This document shows positions 54,791-63,900 of a stretch of 64,000 nucleotides of DNA, in pieces. The notes beneath the pieces are model-generated. The model made no database searches. It worked only from the letters and a program-made list of their open reading frames with translations, and had not been told where the DNA came from. The DNA comes from an uncultured Clostridia bacterium (GTDB lineage: Bacteria; Bacillota; Clostridia; TANB77; CAG-508), in contig CAQPBJ010000004.1 in NCBI GenBank assembly GCA_948852945.1, forward strand, positions 30,495 through 94,494, given 5' to 3'. Positions within the stretch are counted from its first letter, which is position 1, and each line of letters opens with the position of its first letter. The translations under genes were made by a program, and so were the position numbers.

Positions 54791-55753
54791 ATGAAATTAG
54801 AGCAAAACGATAAATCAATGTTATTTTCTAGTACAGAAATTCCTGACGTTTTTTTCAGTGAATATCTTTCATCTGCTAATGGTGATTATATTAAAGTTTA
54901 TTTATATATTTTGTTCTTATCAAAATATGATAAAGACATTAAAGTGAATGATTTATCTAAAAAACTTGCTCTTCCTTTAAAAGTTATTCAAGAAGCCTTT
55001 AAATATTGGGAAGATGCTGGCGTTCTTGTAAAAAAGCACACTGGATATATTTTATCTAATCTTCAGGAAATTGAACTTTTAAAATTATATTCACCAAAAC
55101 TTACTTCTTCTCCTGAAGATATTGAGAAAAATTCAAAAAATCAGTATAGAGCTAAAGCTATTGAAAATATTAATAACCAATTTTTTCAAGGAATCATGTC
55201 ACCTTCTTGGTATAATGATATTGATATGTGGTTTAAAAAATATAATTTTGATGAACAAGTAATGCTTGCTTTGTTTAATTATTGTTTTGATCACTCGGCT
55301 TTACATAGAAATTATATTCAAGTTGTTGCTGATAGCTGGTATAAAAATAATATTAAATCTTTTTCTGATTTGGATAAATATTATGAAAAACAAGAAAAAA
55401 TATCTTCTGTTAAAAAATCTATTATCAAAAAACTTGGTTTAAATAGAAATTTAACTGTATATGAAGATGCTTATGTTGAAAAATGGACTATTGAATATGG
55501 TTATTCTTTAGAAATTATTGATATTGCTTTACGTCGTACAACTTCAAAAACAAATATTAATTTTGAATATTTAAATAAAATTATTTCTGACTGGCATGAC
55601 AGAAACTTAAAAACAGCTGCTGAAATTCAAGAATATATTAAAAATTCTAAAGAAAAACAAGATAATATTAAAGATTTGAAAAAACAAACTAATTATAATA
55701 ATTCTAATCAAAGAGTATATAACAATTTTGATAATTTATATGCTAATAATTAG
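54791..55753 (+). CDS. DnaD-like replication initiation protein (320 aa)
   Basis: The N-terminal winged helix (SANGDYIKVYLYILFLSKY, LALPLKVIQEAFKYWEDAGVLV) is typical of DnaD/DnaB of Firmicutes; two DnaD C-terminal (DnaB_2-like) helical units follow (about 130-195 and 215-290, with YIQVVADSWYKNNIKSF and NFEYLNKIISDWHDRNLKT). The tail is N/Q/K-rich. It helps remodel the origin and recruit the helicase with the loader encoded next, 10 bases downstream. AAGGAG precedes ATG. Confidence 0.9.
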   Translation: MKLEQNDKSMLFSSTEIPDVFFSEYLSSANGDYIKVYLYILFLSKYDKDIKVNDLSKKLALPLKVIQEAFKYWEDAGVLVKKHTGYILSNLQEIELLKLYSPKLTSSPEDIEKNSKNQYRAKAIENINNQFFQGIMSPSWYNDIDMWFKKYNFDEQVMLALFNYCFDHSALHRNYIQVVADSWYKNNIKSFSDLDKYYEKQEKISSVKKSIIKKLGLNRNLTVYEDAYVEKWTIEYGYSLEIIDIALRRTTSKTNINFEYLNKIISDWHDRNLKTAAEIQEYIKNSKEKQDNIKDLKKQTNYNNSNQRVYNNFDNLYANN

Positions 55754-55763
55754 AAAGGATTTT

Positions 55764-56756
55764 ATGGATAATACAATTTTAAAACAATTACTAACTGAAT
55801 ATGACTCAAAACGAATGAAAGCTTTTTCTGAATTAGAAAATAGAAAAAATCTATTACGTGATTCTTCCCCAGAATATGTAAGTTTAGAGGAAGATTTACA
55901 TACATTGTCATTAGATTCTATTAAATCTATGCTTACGCTTTCTTCAGATGAAAAGGATTCTCTTTTAAATTCTTTAGAGAAAAAAACTTCTCTAATTGCT
56001 GATAAAAAGAAAAAACTTTTGAAAAAATTAAATTTACCTGATGATTATTTATCTCCACATTTTGATTGCAAATTATGTGAAGATACTGGTTATCTTGGTA
56101 GTTCATTATGTTCTTGTATTAAGCAACAAATATATGATATTGAATATAATAAGTCTAATATTGGCAATGTTGCTTTTGAGAATTTCGAGCATTTTAATTT
56201 TGATTTATATTCTAAATCTGCAAATGAATCTTATAATTCTCAATATTCACCTAGAGAAAATATTGAAAAAATCGTTGATATATCAAACAATTTTATTAAA
56301 AATTTTGATTCTCCAGATGAAAAGAATTTAATGTTTCTTGGCCCTACGGGGTTAGGAAAAACATTTCTTTCAAATTGTATTGCTAAAGAATTATTAGATA
56401 AAGGAAAGACAGTTTTATATCAAACTGCTCCTGTTATGCTTGATGAAATTATTAAAGCAAAATTTGAAAAAAATTCTTCTGACATTTTAGAACATATTTT
56501 AAATGTCGATTTATTGATAATAGATGATTTAGGTACTGAAACTATGAATACTATGAAATTTACTGAATTATTTACTATTATCAATACTAGACTTTTAAAT
56601 CAGTCTTCTAAAATTACAAAAACTATTATTTCAACTAATATGAATTTAAAAGATATTTTTAATGTGTATAATGAACGTATTGGTTCTAGATTAGTTGGTA
56701 ATTATAATATTTGTAGATTTTTTGGTGATGATATTCGTTTAAAAGCTAAAAAGTAA
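55764..56756 (+). CDS. dnaI: Helicase loader DnaI/DnaC
   Basis: 330 residues. Coiled N-terminal domain, a zinc-binding set C-x2-C and C-x-C (FDCKLCEDTGYLGSSLCSC, about 92-110), then an AAA+ domain with FLGPTGLGKTFLSN (Walker A), LLIIDDLGTE (Walker B) and the arginine-finger region NERIGSRLVGN. It loads the replicative helicase with DnaD. ATG follows AGAAAGG; the gene starts right after dnaD and shares its transcript. A terminator follows. Confidence 0.93.
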   Translation: MDNTILKQLLTEYDSKRMKAFSELENRKNLLRDSSPEYVSLEEDLHTLSLDSIKSMLTLSSDEKDSLLNSLEKKTSLIADKKKKLLKKLNLPDDYLSPHFDCKLCEDTGYLGSSLCSCIKQQIYDIEYNKSNIGNVAFENFEHFNFDLYSKSANESYNSQYSPRENIEKIVDISNNFIKNFDSPDEKNLMFLGPTGLGKTFLSNCIAKELLDKGKTVLYQTAPVMLDEIIKAKFEKNSSDILEHILNVDLLIIDDLGTETMNTMKFTELFTIINTRLLNQSSKITKTIISTNMNLKDIFNVYNERIGSRLVGNYNICRFFGDDIRLKAKK

Positions 56757-56798
56757 GATACTACTCTTCCACTGTCTTTTTAAGTGTAGTATCTTTTT
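56757..56798 (+). terminator. dnaD-dnaI terminator
   Basis: GATACTAC pairs with GTAGTATC and is followed by six T residues. Confidence 0.75.
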
Positions 56799-56858
56799 TC
56801 ATAATTTTTTGCAGTAATTATCCCTTGGCATAGCCAAAATATTATCTACGTAAAAAAT

Positions 56859-56890
56859 AACCAAGAATTTTATCTTGGTTATTTTTATTA
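56859..56890. terminator. gyrA terminator
   Basis: AATAACCAAGA pairs with TCTTGGTTATT with T-runs on both strands. Confidence 0.75.
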
Positions 56891-56901
56891 ATATATTTCA
56901 C

Positions 56902-59346
56902 TTATTCGTCCATCATTTCTTTGTTTTCTTCATTAATTACTTCGATGCTTACTACTTTTCCTTCGCTTGTTCTCATTAATGTAACACCTTGTGTTGGTCT
57001 TCCTAGAACGCTTATTTCTTTTACATTTAGTCTGATTACTGTTCCTGTGTCTGTTATCATCATAACATCATCATTGTCTTTTACTATTCTGATTCCTACA
57101 AGTTCTCCTGTTTTTGGTGTTATTTTATATGTTATAACTCCTTTTCCACCTCTTATTTGAACTCTATATTCATCTAATTCTGTTCTTTTTCCAAATCCGT
57201 TTTCTGTTATTGTAAGTAATGTAGCTGAATCTTTAGCAATTACTGATTCCATTCCTATAACTTCATCATCTGCAGCTACTCTGATTCCTAGAACACCTTG
57301 TGATACTCTTCCTACAGAACGTACATCTTTTTCATCAAATGTTATACACATACCTTTTCTTGTAACTAATACTACATTATCTTCTCCGTCTGTTAGTCTT
57401 ACATTTATTAGTTCGTCCCCATCTTTTAAGTTGATAGCTTGTAGTCCTGTTTTTCTAGCTGTGTCATATTCTTTTAATGCTGTTTTCTTTATTAAACCTG
57501 CTTTTGTTGCAAATAATAAGTATTTTCCATCTGCGAAGTTTTGAATTGGCATTATTGCTGATATTTTTTCATCTGCGTCTAAGCTTAATAGATTTACTAT
57601 TGCTGTTCCTTTTGCTGTTCTTCCTGCTTCTGGAACTTCATATCCTCTTAATCTATATAATTTACCTTTATTTGAGAAGAATAGTAATGTATCATGTGAA
57701 GATGCTGTAAATATTTCTTTTACAAAGTCTTCATCTCTTGTTGTCATTCCTGTAATTCCTTTTCCTCCTCTTCTTTGGCTTTTGAATGTATCTATTGGAG
57801 CTCTTTTAATATAGCCAAACTTAGTTAAAGCAATTACTACTTGTTCTTCCTTTATTAAATCTTCTAATTCTATTTCGCCTTCTGCTGCAACTATTTTAGT
57901 TTTTCTTTCATCTCCGAATTTTTTCTTCATTTCTAATAATTCTTCTTTGATAATATCATAAACTAATTGATCACTTGCTAATATTGCTTTTAAATGTTCT
58001 ATTAATTTCATTAATTCTGCGTATTCTTCTTCTAGCTTTTCTCTTTGCAATCCTGATAGACGTTTTAATTGCATGTCTAATATTGCTTGTGCTTGTATAT
58101 CACTAAGTTTAAATCTTTCAATTAATCTTTCTTTTGCATCGTCATATGATGATCTGATTATTTGAATTACTTCATCAATATTATCAATAGCTATAATTAA
58201 ACCTTCTAATATATGAGCTCTTGCTTCTGCTTTATCTAGCTCAAATTTTGTTCTTCTTAGAACTACTGACTTTCTATGATCTATATAATGAACTAAACAA
58301 TCTTTTAATGTTAATATTTGTGGAGCTCCGTCTACTAGAGCTAGCATTATAACACCAAAAGTTATTTGCATTTGTGTATTTTTATATAATTGATTTAGAA
58401 CTACTTGTGGATTTGCATCTCTTTTTAGTTCTATAACAATTCTTACTTTATGTTCTCTATCTGATTCATCTCTTATGTCTGAGATTCCTTCTATTTTCTT
58501 ATCTCTTACATATATTGCTATTGTTTCTATTAATCTAGCTTTATTTACTTGATATGGTAATGCACTAACTATGATTCTTCTTTTATTTCCTGCCATTTCT
58601 TCTATTTCAGCTTCTGCTCTTACTGTTATTTTTCCTCTTCCTGTTGTATATGCTTCTTTTATTCCGTCTCTACCAACTATAATTCCTTCTGTTGGGAAAT
58701 CTGGGCCTTTTACTACTTGCATTAAATCTTCATTAGTAACATCATCTTCTTCTATTACTTTTATTGCTCCATCAACTATTTCTGATAAGTTGTGTGGTGG
58801 TATGTTTGTTGCCATACCTACGGCAATACCTGAAGAACCATTTATTAATAATGCTGGTACCTTAGCTGGTAGAACTGTTGGTTCTTGTAATCTATCATCA
58901 TAGTTTGGCATGAAATCTACTGTATTCTTTTCAATGTCAACAAGCATTTCTTCTGAAATCTTTTCCATTCTCGCTTCAGTGTATCTCATTGCGGCTGCGC
59001 CGTCACCATCGATTGAACCAAAGTTTCCATGACCATCAATCATTGTGTATCTTTGTGAGAAATCTTGGGCTAGTCTAACCATTGCGTCATATACTGATGA
59101 ATCTCCATGTGGATGGTAACGTCCTAGAACTGATCCAACTGTATTAGCACATTTTCTATAAGGCTTATCAGATGTTATTCCATCTTCATACATTGAATAA
59201 AGTATTCTTCTGTGTACTGGTTTCAAACCATCTCTAACGTCTGGTAATGCTCTTGAAACTATAACGCTCATGGCATAGTCAACATATGCCGTTTTCATTT
59301 CTGCTTCAATGTCTCTTTCTATTATTTTTTCTTCTTGCTTGTCCAT
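56902..59346 (-). CDS. gyrA: DNA gyrase subunit A
   Basis: 814 residues. The breakage-reunion domain has RALPDVRDGLKPVHRRILYS, the quinolone region HPHGDSSVYDAMVRLAQ (Ser and Asp at the usual resistance positions, thus wild type) and the catalytic tyrosine in AAMRYTEAR. The C-terminal pinwheel contains the GyrA box QRRGGKG, which marks gyrase rather than topoisomerase IV. The promoter is TTGCAT-17-TATAAT (59413-59385). It is transcribed alone; gyrB is not beside it. Confidence 0.97.
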   Translation of the reverse strand: MDKQEEKIIERDIEAEMKTAYVDYAMSVIVSRALPDVRDGLKPVHRRILYSMYEDGITSDKPYRKCANTVGSVLGRYHPHGDSSVYDAMVRLAQDFSQRYTMIDGHGNFGSIDGDGAAAMRYTEARMEKISEEMLVDIEKNTVDFMPNYDDRLQEPTVLPAKVPALLINGSSGIAVGMATNIPPHNLSEIVDGAIKVIEEDDVTNEDLMQVVKGPDFPTEGIIVGRDGIKEAYTTGRGKITVRAEAEIEEMAGNKRRIIVSALPYQVNKARLIETIAIYVRDKKIEGISDIRDESDREHKVRIVIELKRDANPQVVLNQLYKNTQMQITFGVIMLALVDGAPQILTLKDCLVHYIDHRKSVVLRRTKFELDKAEARAHILEGLIIAIDNIDEVIQIIRSSYDDAKERLIERFKLSDIQAQAILDMQLKRLSGLQREKLEEEYAELMKLIEHLKAILASDQLVYDIIKEELLEMKKKFGDERKTKIVAAEGEIELEDLIKEEQVVIALTKFGYIKRAPIDTFKSQRRGGKGITGMTTRDEDFVKEIFTASSHDTLLFFSNKGKLYRLRGYEVPEAGRTAKGTAIVNLLSLDADEKISAIMPIQNFADGKYLLFATKAGLIKKTALKEYDTARKTGLQAINLKDGDELINVRLTDGEDNVVLVTRKGMCITFDEKDVRSVGRVSQGVLGIRVAADDEVIGMESVIAKDSATLLTITENGFGKRTELDEYRVQIRGGKGVITYKITPKTGELVGIRIVKDNDDVMMITDTGTVIRLNVKEISVLGRPTQGVTLMRTSEGKVVSIEVINEENKEMMDE

Positions 59347-59384
59347 TAAAAAACCTCTTTTCTTTATACGTTTAATTCTCTTGT

Positions 59385-59413
59385 ATTATACTAAACCGTA
59401 AGAAAATATGCAA
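59385..59413 (-). promoter_or_regulatory. gyrA promoter
   Basis: TTGCAT (59413-59408), 17 bp, TATAAT (59390-59385) on the minus strand. Confidence 0.75.
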
Positions 59414-59425
59414 GTTTTTTGGTGC

Positions 59426-60100
59426 TTATTTTATTTTTTCTAATAATTGTTTTTCTTTGTCAGAAAGATTTTCTATGCTTCCCTTTTTTTCTATATATTT
59501 CTGTATTTTTTCTATATCTCTTGCTTCGTTTATTATGCCTTCAACTAATTCACTTTTTTCTAATCTTTGTTTTATTTTGTTAATGCTTTTTTTCATTTCT
59601 TCATAATCTTGTTTTTTATAATTTTCTTTCCATTCTTCGCAATATTGATTTAATTTTTCTAAACTATATGTATTTTCTTTATATGAACTTTTTAATTCAT
59701 CTTCTAATATATTTAATATTTCTTTTTTTCCAGTTTTAATTAAATTGTAGGTAGTTTTATTTATTTTCCCATTATTCATCATTTTTTTAGATATTTTATC
59801 TATTAAGTCGGATATTCCATCTAATATGCCATCTGTTTGCACTAATCTTTTAATTTGTTCTACAGTTTCAAATCTTCCTGAAAAAAGTCCTATTATACTT
59901 TTTCCTACATCTTCTAATTTATCTAATATCTCTTGAACGCCTTCTAAAAATCCCTCTTTTATAAAAGTATCTTTAATTTCTATAACATCATCTTCTATAA
60001 AATCTGGTAATATTGCTTTTAATCCTATATCTAAAACATTACTTACTATATTTAGTGCATTTATTTCTTTTATATTTTCTAAATTTTGTTCTAATTCCAT
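59426..60100 (-). CDS. Helical hypothetical protein in the VirB4 operon (224 aa)
   Basis: I do not recognise this protein. It is nearly all helix, with a more hydrophobic N-terminal half (ALNIVSNVLDIGLKAILPDF, DVGKSIIGLFSGRF) and a highly charged K/E coiled-coil C-terminal half. No signal peptide. ATG follows AAGGAG at five bases and lies inside the end of the upstream gene (10-bp overlap), so translation is coupled. It is the last gene of the VirB4 operon and the only one there with an ordinary ATG. Confidence 0.75.
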   Translation of the reverse strand: MELEQNLENIKEINALNIVSNVLDIGLKAILPDFIEDDVIEIKDTFIKEGFLEGVQEILDKLEDVGKSIIGLFSGRFETVEQIKRLVQTDGILDGISDLIDKISKKMMNNGKINKTTYNLIKTGKKEILNILEDELKSSYKENTYSLEKLNQYCEEWKENYKKQDYEEMKKSINKIKQRLEKSELVEGIINEARDIEKIQKYIEKKGSIENLSDKEKQLLEKIK

Positions 60101-61080
60101 ATATTCTCCTTTATATTATTTTTATATGGAATTTTTTTTATTTGTTTATTTTTATATTTTTTAGTTATTTTATTTTTTTCTATTTTATTTATTATTACTT
60201 CTATTTTTTCTTCTTTTATTTTCCATATATTTATATATATTTTTAATAAATTATTTGCTAATATAATTTCTTTTATATTTTCTTCTACTATTAAATAAAT
60301 TTTTTCTGCTTTTTTTAATATGCATTTATTTATTTCAAAAAAACTTTCTATTGAATGATTTATAAAAATATAATCATATTCTTTTTTTATTGTATTTATA
60401 TATTTTTCTATTTTTTCTTTATTATTTTCTTTTGAAAAAAATATTTTATTTATATTAGCAATTTCTATTTTTCCATTTAATATATTTTTTTCTAATTTTT
60501 TATTTAACCAATCAAATGAAATTAATAATATTTTATTATTTTTATTTTTTAATATTTTTATTTGTTTTAATATAAATAATAATTTACTTAATGGATTTGT
60601 TCCTATTATAGATATTATTTTTTCTTTTTTTATTATTTTATTTTTACTCTTTTTTCTACAATATTTTTTATTATTTTTTTCCTCTGAATTTTCTTTTATT
60701 ATTTTTCTTAAATTTTCTATTTCTTCTTCTAATTTTTTTGTATAATTTTCTTCTTTTATTACTTGTTTTATTTCTTCAATATCTGTTTCTCCATTTGCAT
60801 ATATTCTATATATTCCTTGTTTTAATAATTTTTCTTTATTTTTTGAATTTTCTACAAATATTATTATTTTTATATTTTTTATTTTATTTATAAATTTTTC
60901 TATATTTTCTCCAGGTAATTGTTCATTTAATATTAAAAAATCTATTTTTTCATTTTCATCTATAAATTCTAATACTGCTTCTTGATATAATAAATCTTCT
61001 GATAATACTTCTATGTCATTATCTTTTTTTAATTCTCTATTTACATTATCATTTAATAACGCTGTTATAACTTTTTTTAT
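60091..61080 (-). CDS. CpaE/TadZ-like P-loop protein, apparent AUA start (329 aa)
   Basis: A clean frame of 329 codons contains no ATG, GTG or TTG near its 5' end. An in-frame TAA (61083-61081) directly precedes ATA AAA AAA GTT, and GAGGTG lies six bases before that ATA. The N-terminal part (KKVITALLNDN, IDFLILNEQLPG, IIIFVEN) resembles a receiver-like domain, a charged linker follows, and the second half resembles MinD/CpaE ATPases (IISIIGTN, LLISFDW, YDYIFINHS, KIYLIVEEN). The P-loop is eroded (GTNPLSKLL), so ATP use is doubtful. TadZ/CpaE-like proteins localise pilus or secretion machines. It overlaps the next gene by 10 bp. Confidence 0.75.
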   Translation of the reverse strand: MKKVITALLNDNVNRELKKDNDIEVLSEDLLYQEAVLEFIDENEKIDFLILNEQLPGENIEKFINKIKNIKIIIFVENSKNKEKLLKQGIYRIYANGETDIEEIKQVIKEENYTKKLEEEIENLRKIIKENSEEKNNKKYCRKKSKNKIIKKEKIISIIGTNPLSKLLFILKQIKILKNKNNKILLISFDWLNKKLEKNILNGKIEIANINKIFFSKENNKEKIEKYINTIKKEYDYIFINHSIESFFEINKCILKKAEKIYLIVEENIKEIILANNLLKIYINIWKIKEEKIEVIINKIEKNKITKKYKNKQIKKIPYKNNIKENIWN

Positions 61081-61091
61081 TTATATCACCT

Positions 61092-62840
61092 CTAAATTAT
61101 TTGTTTTTCTTCTTCAGATGAATCTATTTTTACTAAAATATGATTTTGGTCTATAAACATTAAGCATTCGCCTTTTTTTAGTGACCTTATTTCTATTTTT
61201 TCTTTTTCTGAAATATTTGTATATTCTTCTAATATTTTTATATTTTCTTCTTCTAGTGAAAAAAATGCTTTTATACATGAATTATTTAATATACTTTTTC
61301 CATATATTCCATTTTCTAGACTGAATAAATCGGATATATCTTGTGTTATGGCAACACTACTTCCTGAGTACTTTCTAATTGTTTTAAATATTTTATATAT
61401 AAAACTTGCAACTTCTTTATTTGAAGTTACTCCAATTAATCTCCATATCTCATCTAAATATATAGATTTCTTTTTATTTCTGTCTTCTTTTATTTTATCC
61501 CAGAATAATTCTGTGAATATGTACATTCCATATTTTAAATTTTCTTCTTCTAATTCATATATATCTGCTACGATTAATTTATTTTCAAGTTCTATATTTG
61601 TATATTGATTAAAAAAACTTAATGAACCTTCTACAAATGGAATTAACTGCATTTCATATTTTTTCATATTTTTATCTTCTTTTAATACTTCGTAAAAATC
61701 TCCTAATTTAGGCATTTGTTTTGAATTTTTAAATATTGGTTTTATTTGTATTTTATTTTTTTCTTTTTTTTGATATAAGCTTGCATCATCAAAGGTTATT
61801 TCTTTTCTTTTATATGTCTCTATTATTTTTTCTTCTATTTTTGCTTTTTCTTCCTCATTTAATTCTCCAAAAATTAATCCAAAAAAACCTAATAATTTCT
61901 GAATTTTAGTTGATAGATATCCTCTGTTTTCTTCAATGGAATTTTCTCTAATGTCAAATATATTGATATAGCTTTGTGAGGACGGACCTATTGTTAAAAG
62001 GCTTCCTTCTAAATTTTGGCATATATTTTGATATTCTCTTTCTGGATCTATCACAAATTGATGAATTCCTATTAACCAATTTCGTATTATTTGTAATTTA
62101 GTAAAAAAAGATTTTCCTGCTCCACTTGCTCCAAATATACACATGTTTCCATTTTTATATTTATCTCTATTAAATTTATCAATAAATACTAAGGAATTAT
62201 TATAAATATTATTTCCTATATATATTCCTTCTTCATCAAAAATTGATGAAGAAACAAACGGATATGTTCCTACTAATCCGCTTGTTAATACATTTCTCTT
62301 ACTGGCATTTTTTATGTCATATTCATTTTGCATTAGTGGAAGACATGAAAAATATAATTGTTCTTGCCTAAAATTTGCTCTTCTTGTTTGTATTCCATTA
62401 CTTTGCAATATTCCTTCAATATTATTTAATTGTATTTCTAATTCTTTTGGACTTTTAGCATAAATATTTATATATATGTATAGTAAATATAAGTCTTCGT
62501 TGTTAATTTGCATTTCTTTTCTAATGTATTTTGCATCATCATACGAAAACCTAGCTATGTCTATATCTTGTATATTTTCTTTATTTTTCTTTAAATCTAC
62601 TCCTACATTTCCTATATGATATGTTAGTTCTCTTATTGTTTTATATTTATCTTTTTTTTCATAAAATATTGATATATTCATATTAATATTATTTGATATT
62701 ATATTTTTTAATATTATTTCTTTATATTCTCTATAATAGTCTATACAAATTAGACCTCCATAAAATACTCCATCTATTTCTATATATTTTGGATTTGTTT
62801 CGTTAATGTATGCTGGAGCAATGTAATTTTTTTCTTCTAT
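61092..62840 (-). CDS. virB4: VirB4-family T4SS ATPase, apparent AUA start (582 aa)
   Basis: Walker A CIFGASGAGKSFFTK (about residue 233), FVIDPEREYQNICQNL, Walker B SIYLDEIWRLIG and AITQDISDLFS are VirB4 motifs; this ATPase powers substrate transfer and pilus work. The in-frame ATG at 62681 has no ribosome site and would remove family-typical sequence (NYIAPAYINETNPKYIEIDG). GGAGG stands five bases before ATA at 62840, and the frame has no ATG/GTG/TTG between there and an upstream stop. Hence AUA is the best start. Extremely A-rich codon use. Confidence 0.85.
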   Translation of the reverse strand: MEEKNYIAPAYINETNPKYIEIDGVFYGGLICIDYYREYKEIILKNIISNNINMNISIFYEKKDKYKTIRELTYHIGNVGVDLKKNKENIQDIDIARFSYDDAKYIRKEMQINNEDLYLLYIYINIYAKSPKELEIQLNNIEGILQSNGIQTRRANFRQEQLYFSCLPLMQNEYDIKNASKRNVLTSGLVGTYPFVSSSIFDEEGIYIGNNIYNNSLVFIDKFNRDKYKNGNMCIFGASGAGKSFFTKLQIIRNWLIGIHQFVIDPEREYQNICQNLEGSLLTIGPSSQSYINIFDIRENSIEENRGYLSTKIQKLLGFFGLIFGELNEEEKAKIEEKIIETYKRKEITFDDASLYQKKEKNKIQIKPIFKNSKQMPKLGDFYEVLKEDKNMKKYEMQLIPFVEGSLSFFNQYTNIELENKLIVADIYELEEENLKYGMYIFTELFWDKIKEDRNKKKSIYLDEIWRLIGVTSNKEVASFIYKIFKTIRKYSGSSVAITQDISDLFSLENGIYGKSILNNSCIKAFFSLEEENIKILEEYTNISEKEKIEIRSLKKGECLMFIDQNHILVKIDSSEEEKQII

Positions 62841-62851
62841 TTTTTCCTCCT

Positions 62852-63427
62852 TTACATTTTTTCTTGTTTTCTGTAATTAAAAAATGAATATAATATATCT
62901 ATAATTTCTTTTTTGTCTATTTCATAAATAAAATTACCGCATTTTGATAAATTTTCTTTTATTTTGAAATATTTTTCATTTAAGTTTTCGATTATAATTT
63001 TTTCGATTTCATTACTTTGGGAATCTTTAAAGATATTTTTTTGATCTATAATGATATAAAAATTTTTTGAAGATGAACTATTTTCTGAATTTATTTTTTT
63101 TATATAATCTATATATGATTTGTATAAATTATCTTGGCTTTTGTTTTTATTATTATTTTTCTCTTGTTCTAGAATAAAAAAATGTTTTTTTAGATCTTCT
63201 TTTTTACTTTGAATTAAAATTTGAATATTGAAATTGCATGTTTTTAAAAATGTTTTATATGAATTTAAAATTGATTTTTTTTCCAATTCTGACTTTAACT
63301 CATAATTAATTGGAAAGACTTTAATAATTTTGATATATTTTTCATTTTTTAATTTTATAATTCCTTTTTCTTTTATTTCTTCTATTGGAATTATATTTTG
63401 TGTACTGTTTTCTTTTGATATTTTTAT
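62852..63427 (-). CDS. VirB4-associated T4SS protein, apparent AUA start (about 191 aa)
   Basis: The N-terminal part NIIPIEEIKEKGIIKLKN, VFPINYELKSELEKKSIL and FNIQILIQSKKEDL is, as far as I recall, typical of the small protein or domain that precedes VirB4 in Gram-positive T4SS clusters. The rest is K/N/E-rich with a short SSSSKNFYIIIDQKN strand. No ATG/GTG occurs in the frame upstream of a TTG at 63286, and that TTG lacks a ribosome site and would cut the conserved part. AAGGAGGT lies just before two ATA codons (63427 and 63421); either could start translation. Confidence 0.75.
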   Translation of the reverse strand: MKISKENSTQNIIPIEEIKEKGIIKLKNEKYIKIIKVFPINYELKSELEKKSILNSYKTFLKTCNFNIQILIQSKKEDLKKHFFILEQEKNNNKNKSQDNLYKSYIDYIKKINSENSSSSKNFYIIIDQKNIFKDSQSNEIEKIIIENLNEKYFKIKENLSKCGNFIYEIDKKEIIDILYSFFNYRKQEKM

Positions 63428-63445
63428 TTTACCTCCTTCTTTTTC

Positions 63446-63474
63446 ATAATACTCGCAAAGTACTTAAATGTCAA
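63446..63474 (-). promoter_or_regulatory. VirB4 operon promoter with internal palindrome
   Basis: TTGACA (63474-63469), 17 bp, TATTAT (63451-63446). The spacer holds the palindrome AAGTACTT. The expected start of RNA is only a few bases before the GGAGG site, so the leader is very short. Confidence 0.75.
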
Positions 63475-63549
63475 CTTTTTTCGTATGTCATATATCGACA
63501 AAAATCGATTTTAAAATTTTTTGTATATTTTTTTTATTTTGGCTCATAA

Positions 63550-63900
63550 TAATATTATAAAATTTATATTAATTTAAATCATTTCTATTTTGATTTTCTT
63601 TAATATTAAATTTGACTTATTTTTAGGTTATTTTTATATTGATTATATTGTTTGTTTTTTGAGCTATTTTTATATTGTATATGGTTTAAAAAGTAGGCAA
63701 TGTAGTCTAGATTAAGAGTATATTTATATTCTTACTGGTTGCTATTAGTCTTCATTTTAAGACGAATGCGGTTAGAAAAGAGTGTTTTTATATTCGAGTG
63801 GGTGATTAATTTAAGTGGTATAGGGCTTATTTATATAGAAATATATATTAGGTTTGACTATTATTTAAATTAGTCTGAACTTAAATTAATATAAATTTTA
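63550..63900. repeat. Imperfect 25-bp inverted repeat, arms about 300 bp apart
   Basis: The block around 63551-63575 (TATTATAAAATTTATATTAA...) recurs as its complement around 63882-63905 with about one mismatch in 25. It encloses the possible structured RNA. It is purely AT, so chance is not excluded. Confidence 0.45.
63612..63640 (+). promoter_or_regulatory. Promoter facing the gene-free 3' region
   Basis: TTGACT (63612-63617), 17 bp, TATATT (63635-63640). Confidence 0.55.

Noticed and set aside
61092..62681. ATG at 62681 as the VirB4 start
   Set aside because: It has no ribosome site, and the frame continues upstream with family-like sequence to an ATA that follows GGAGG.
62852..63286. 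TTG at 63286 as start of the VirB4 companion
   Set aside because: It has no ribosome site and would delete the conserved IIPIEEI..PINYELK segment.
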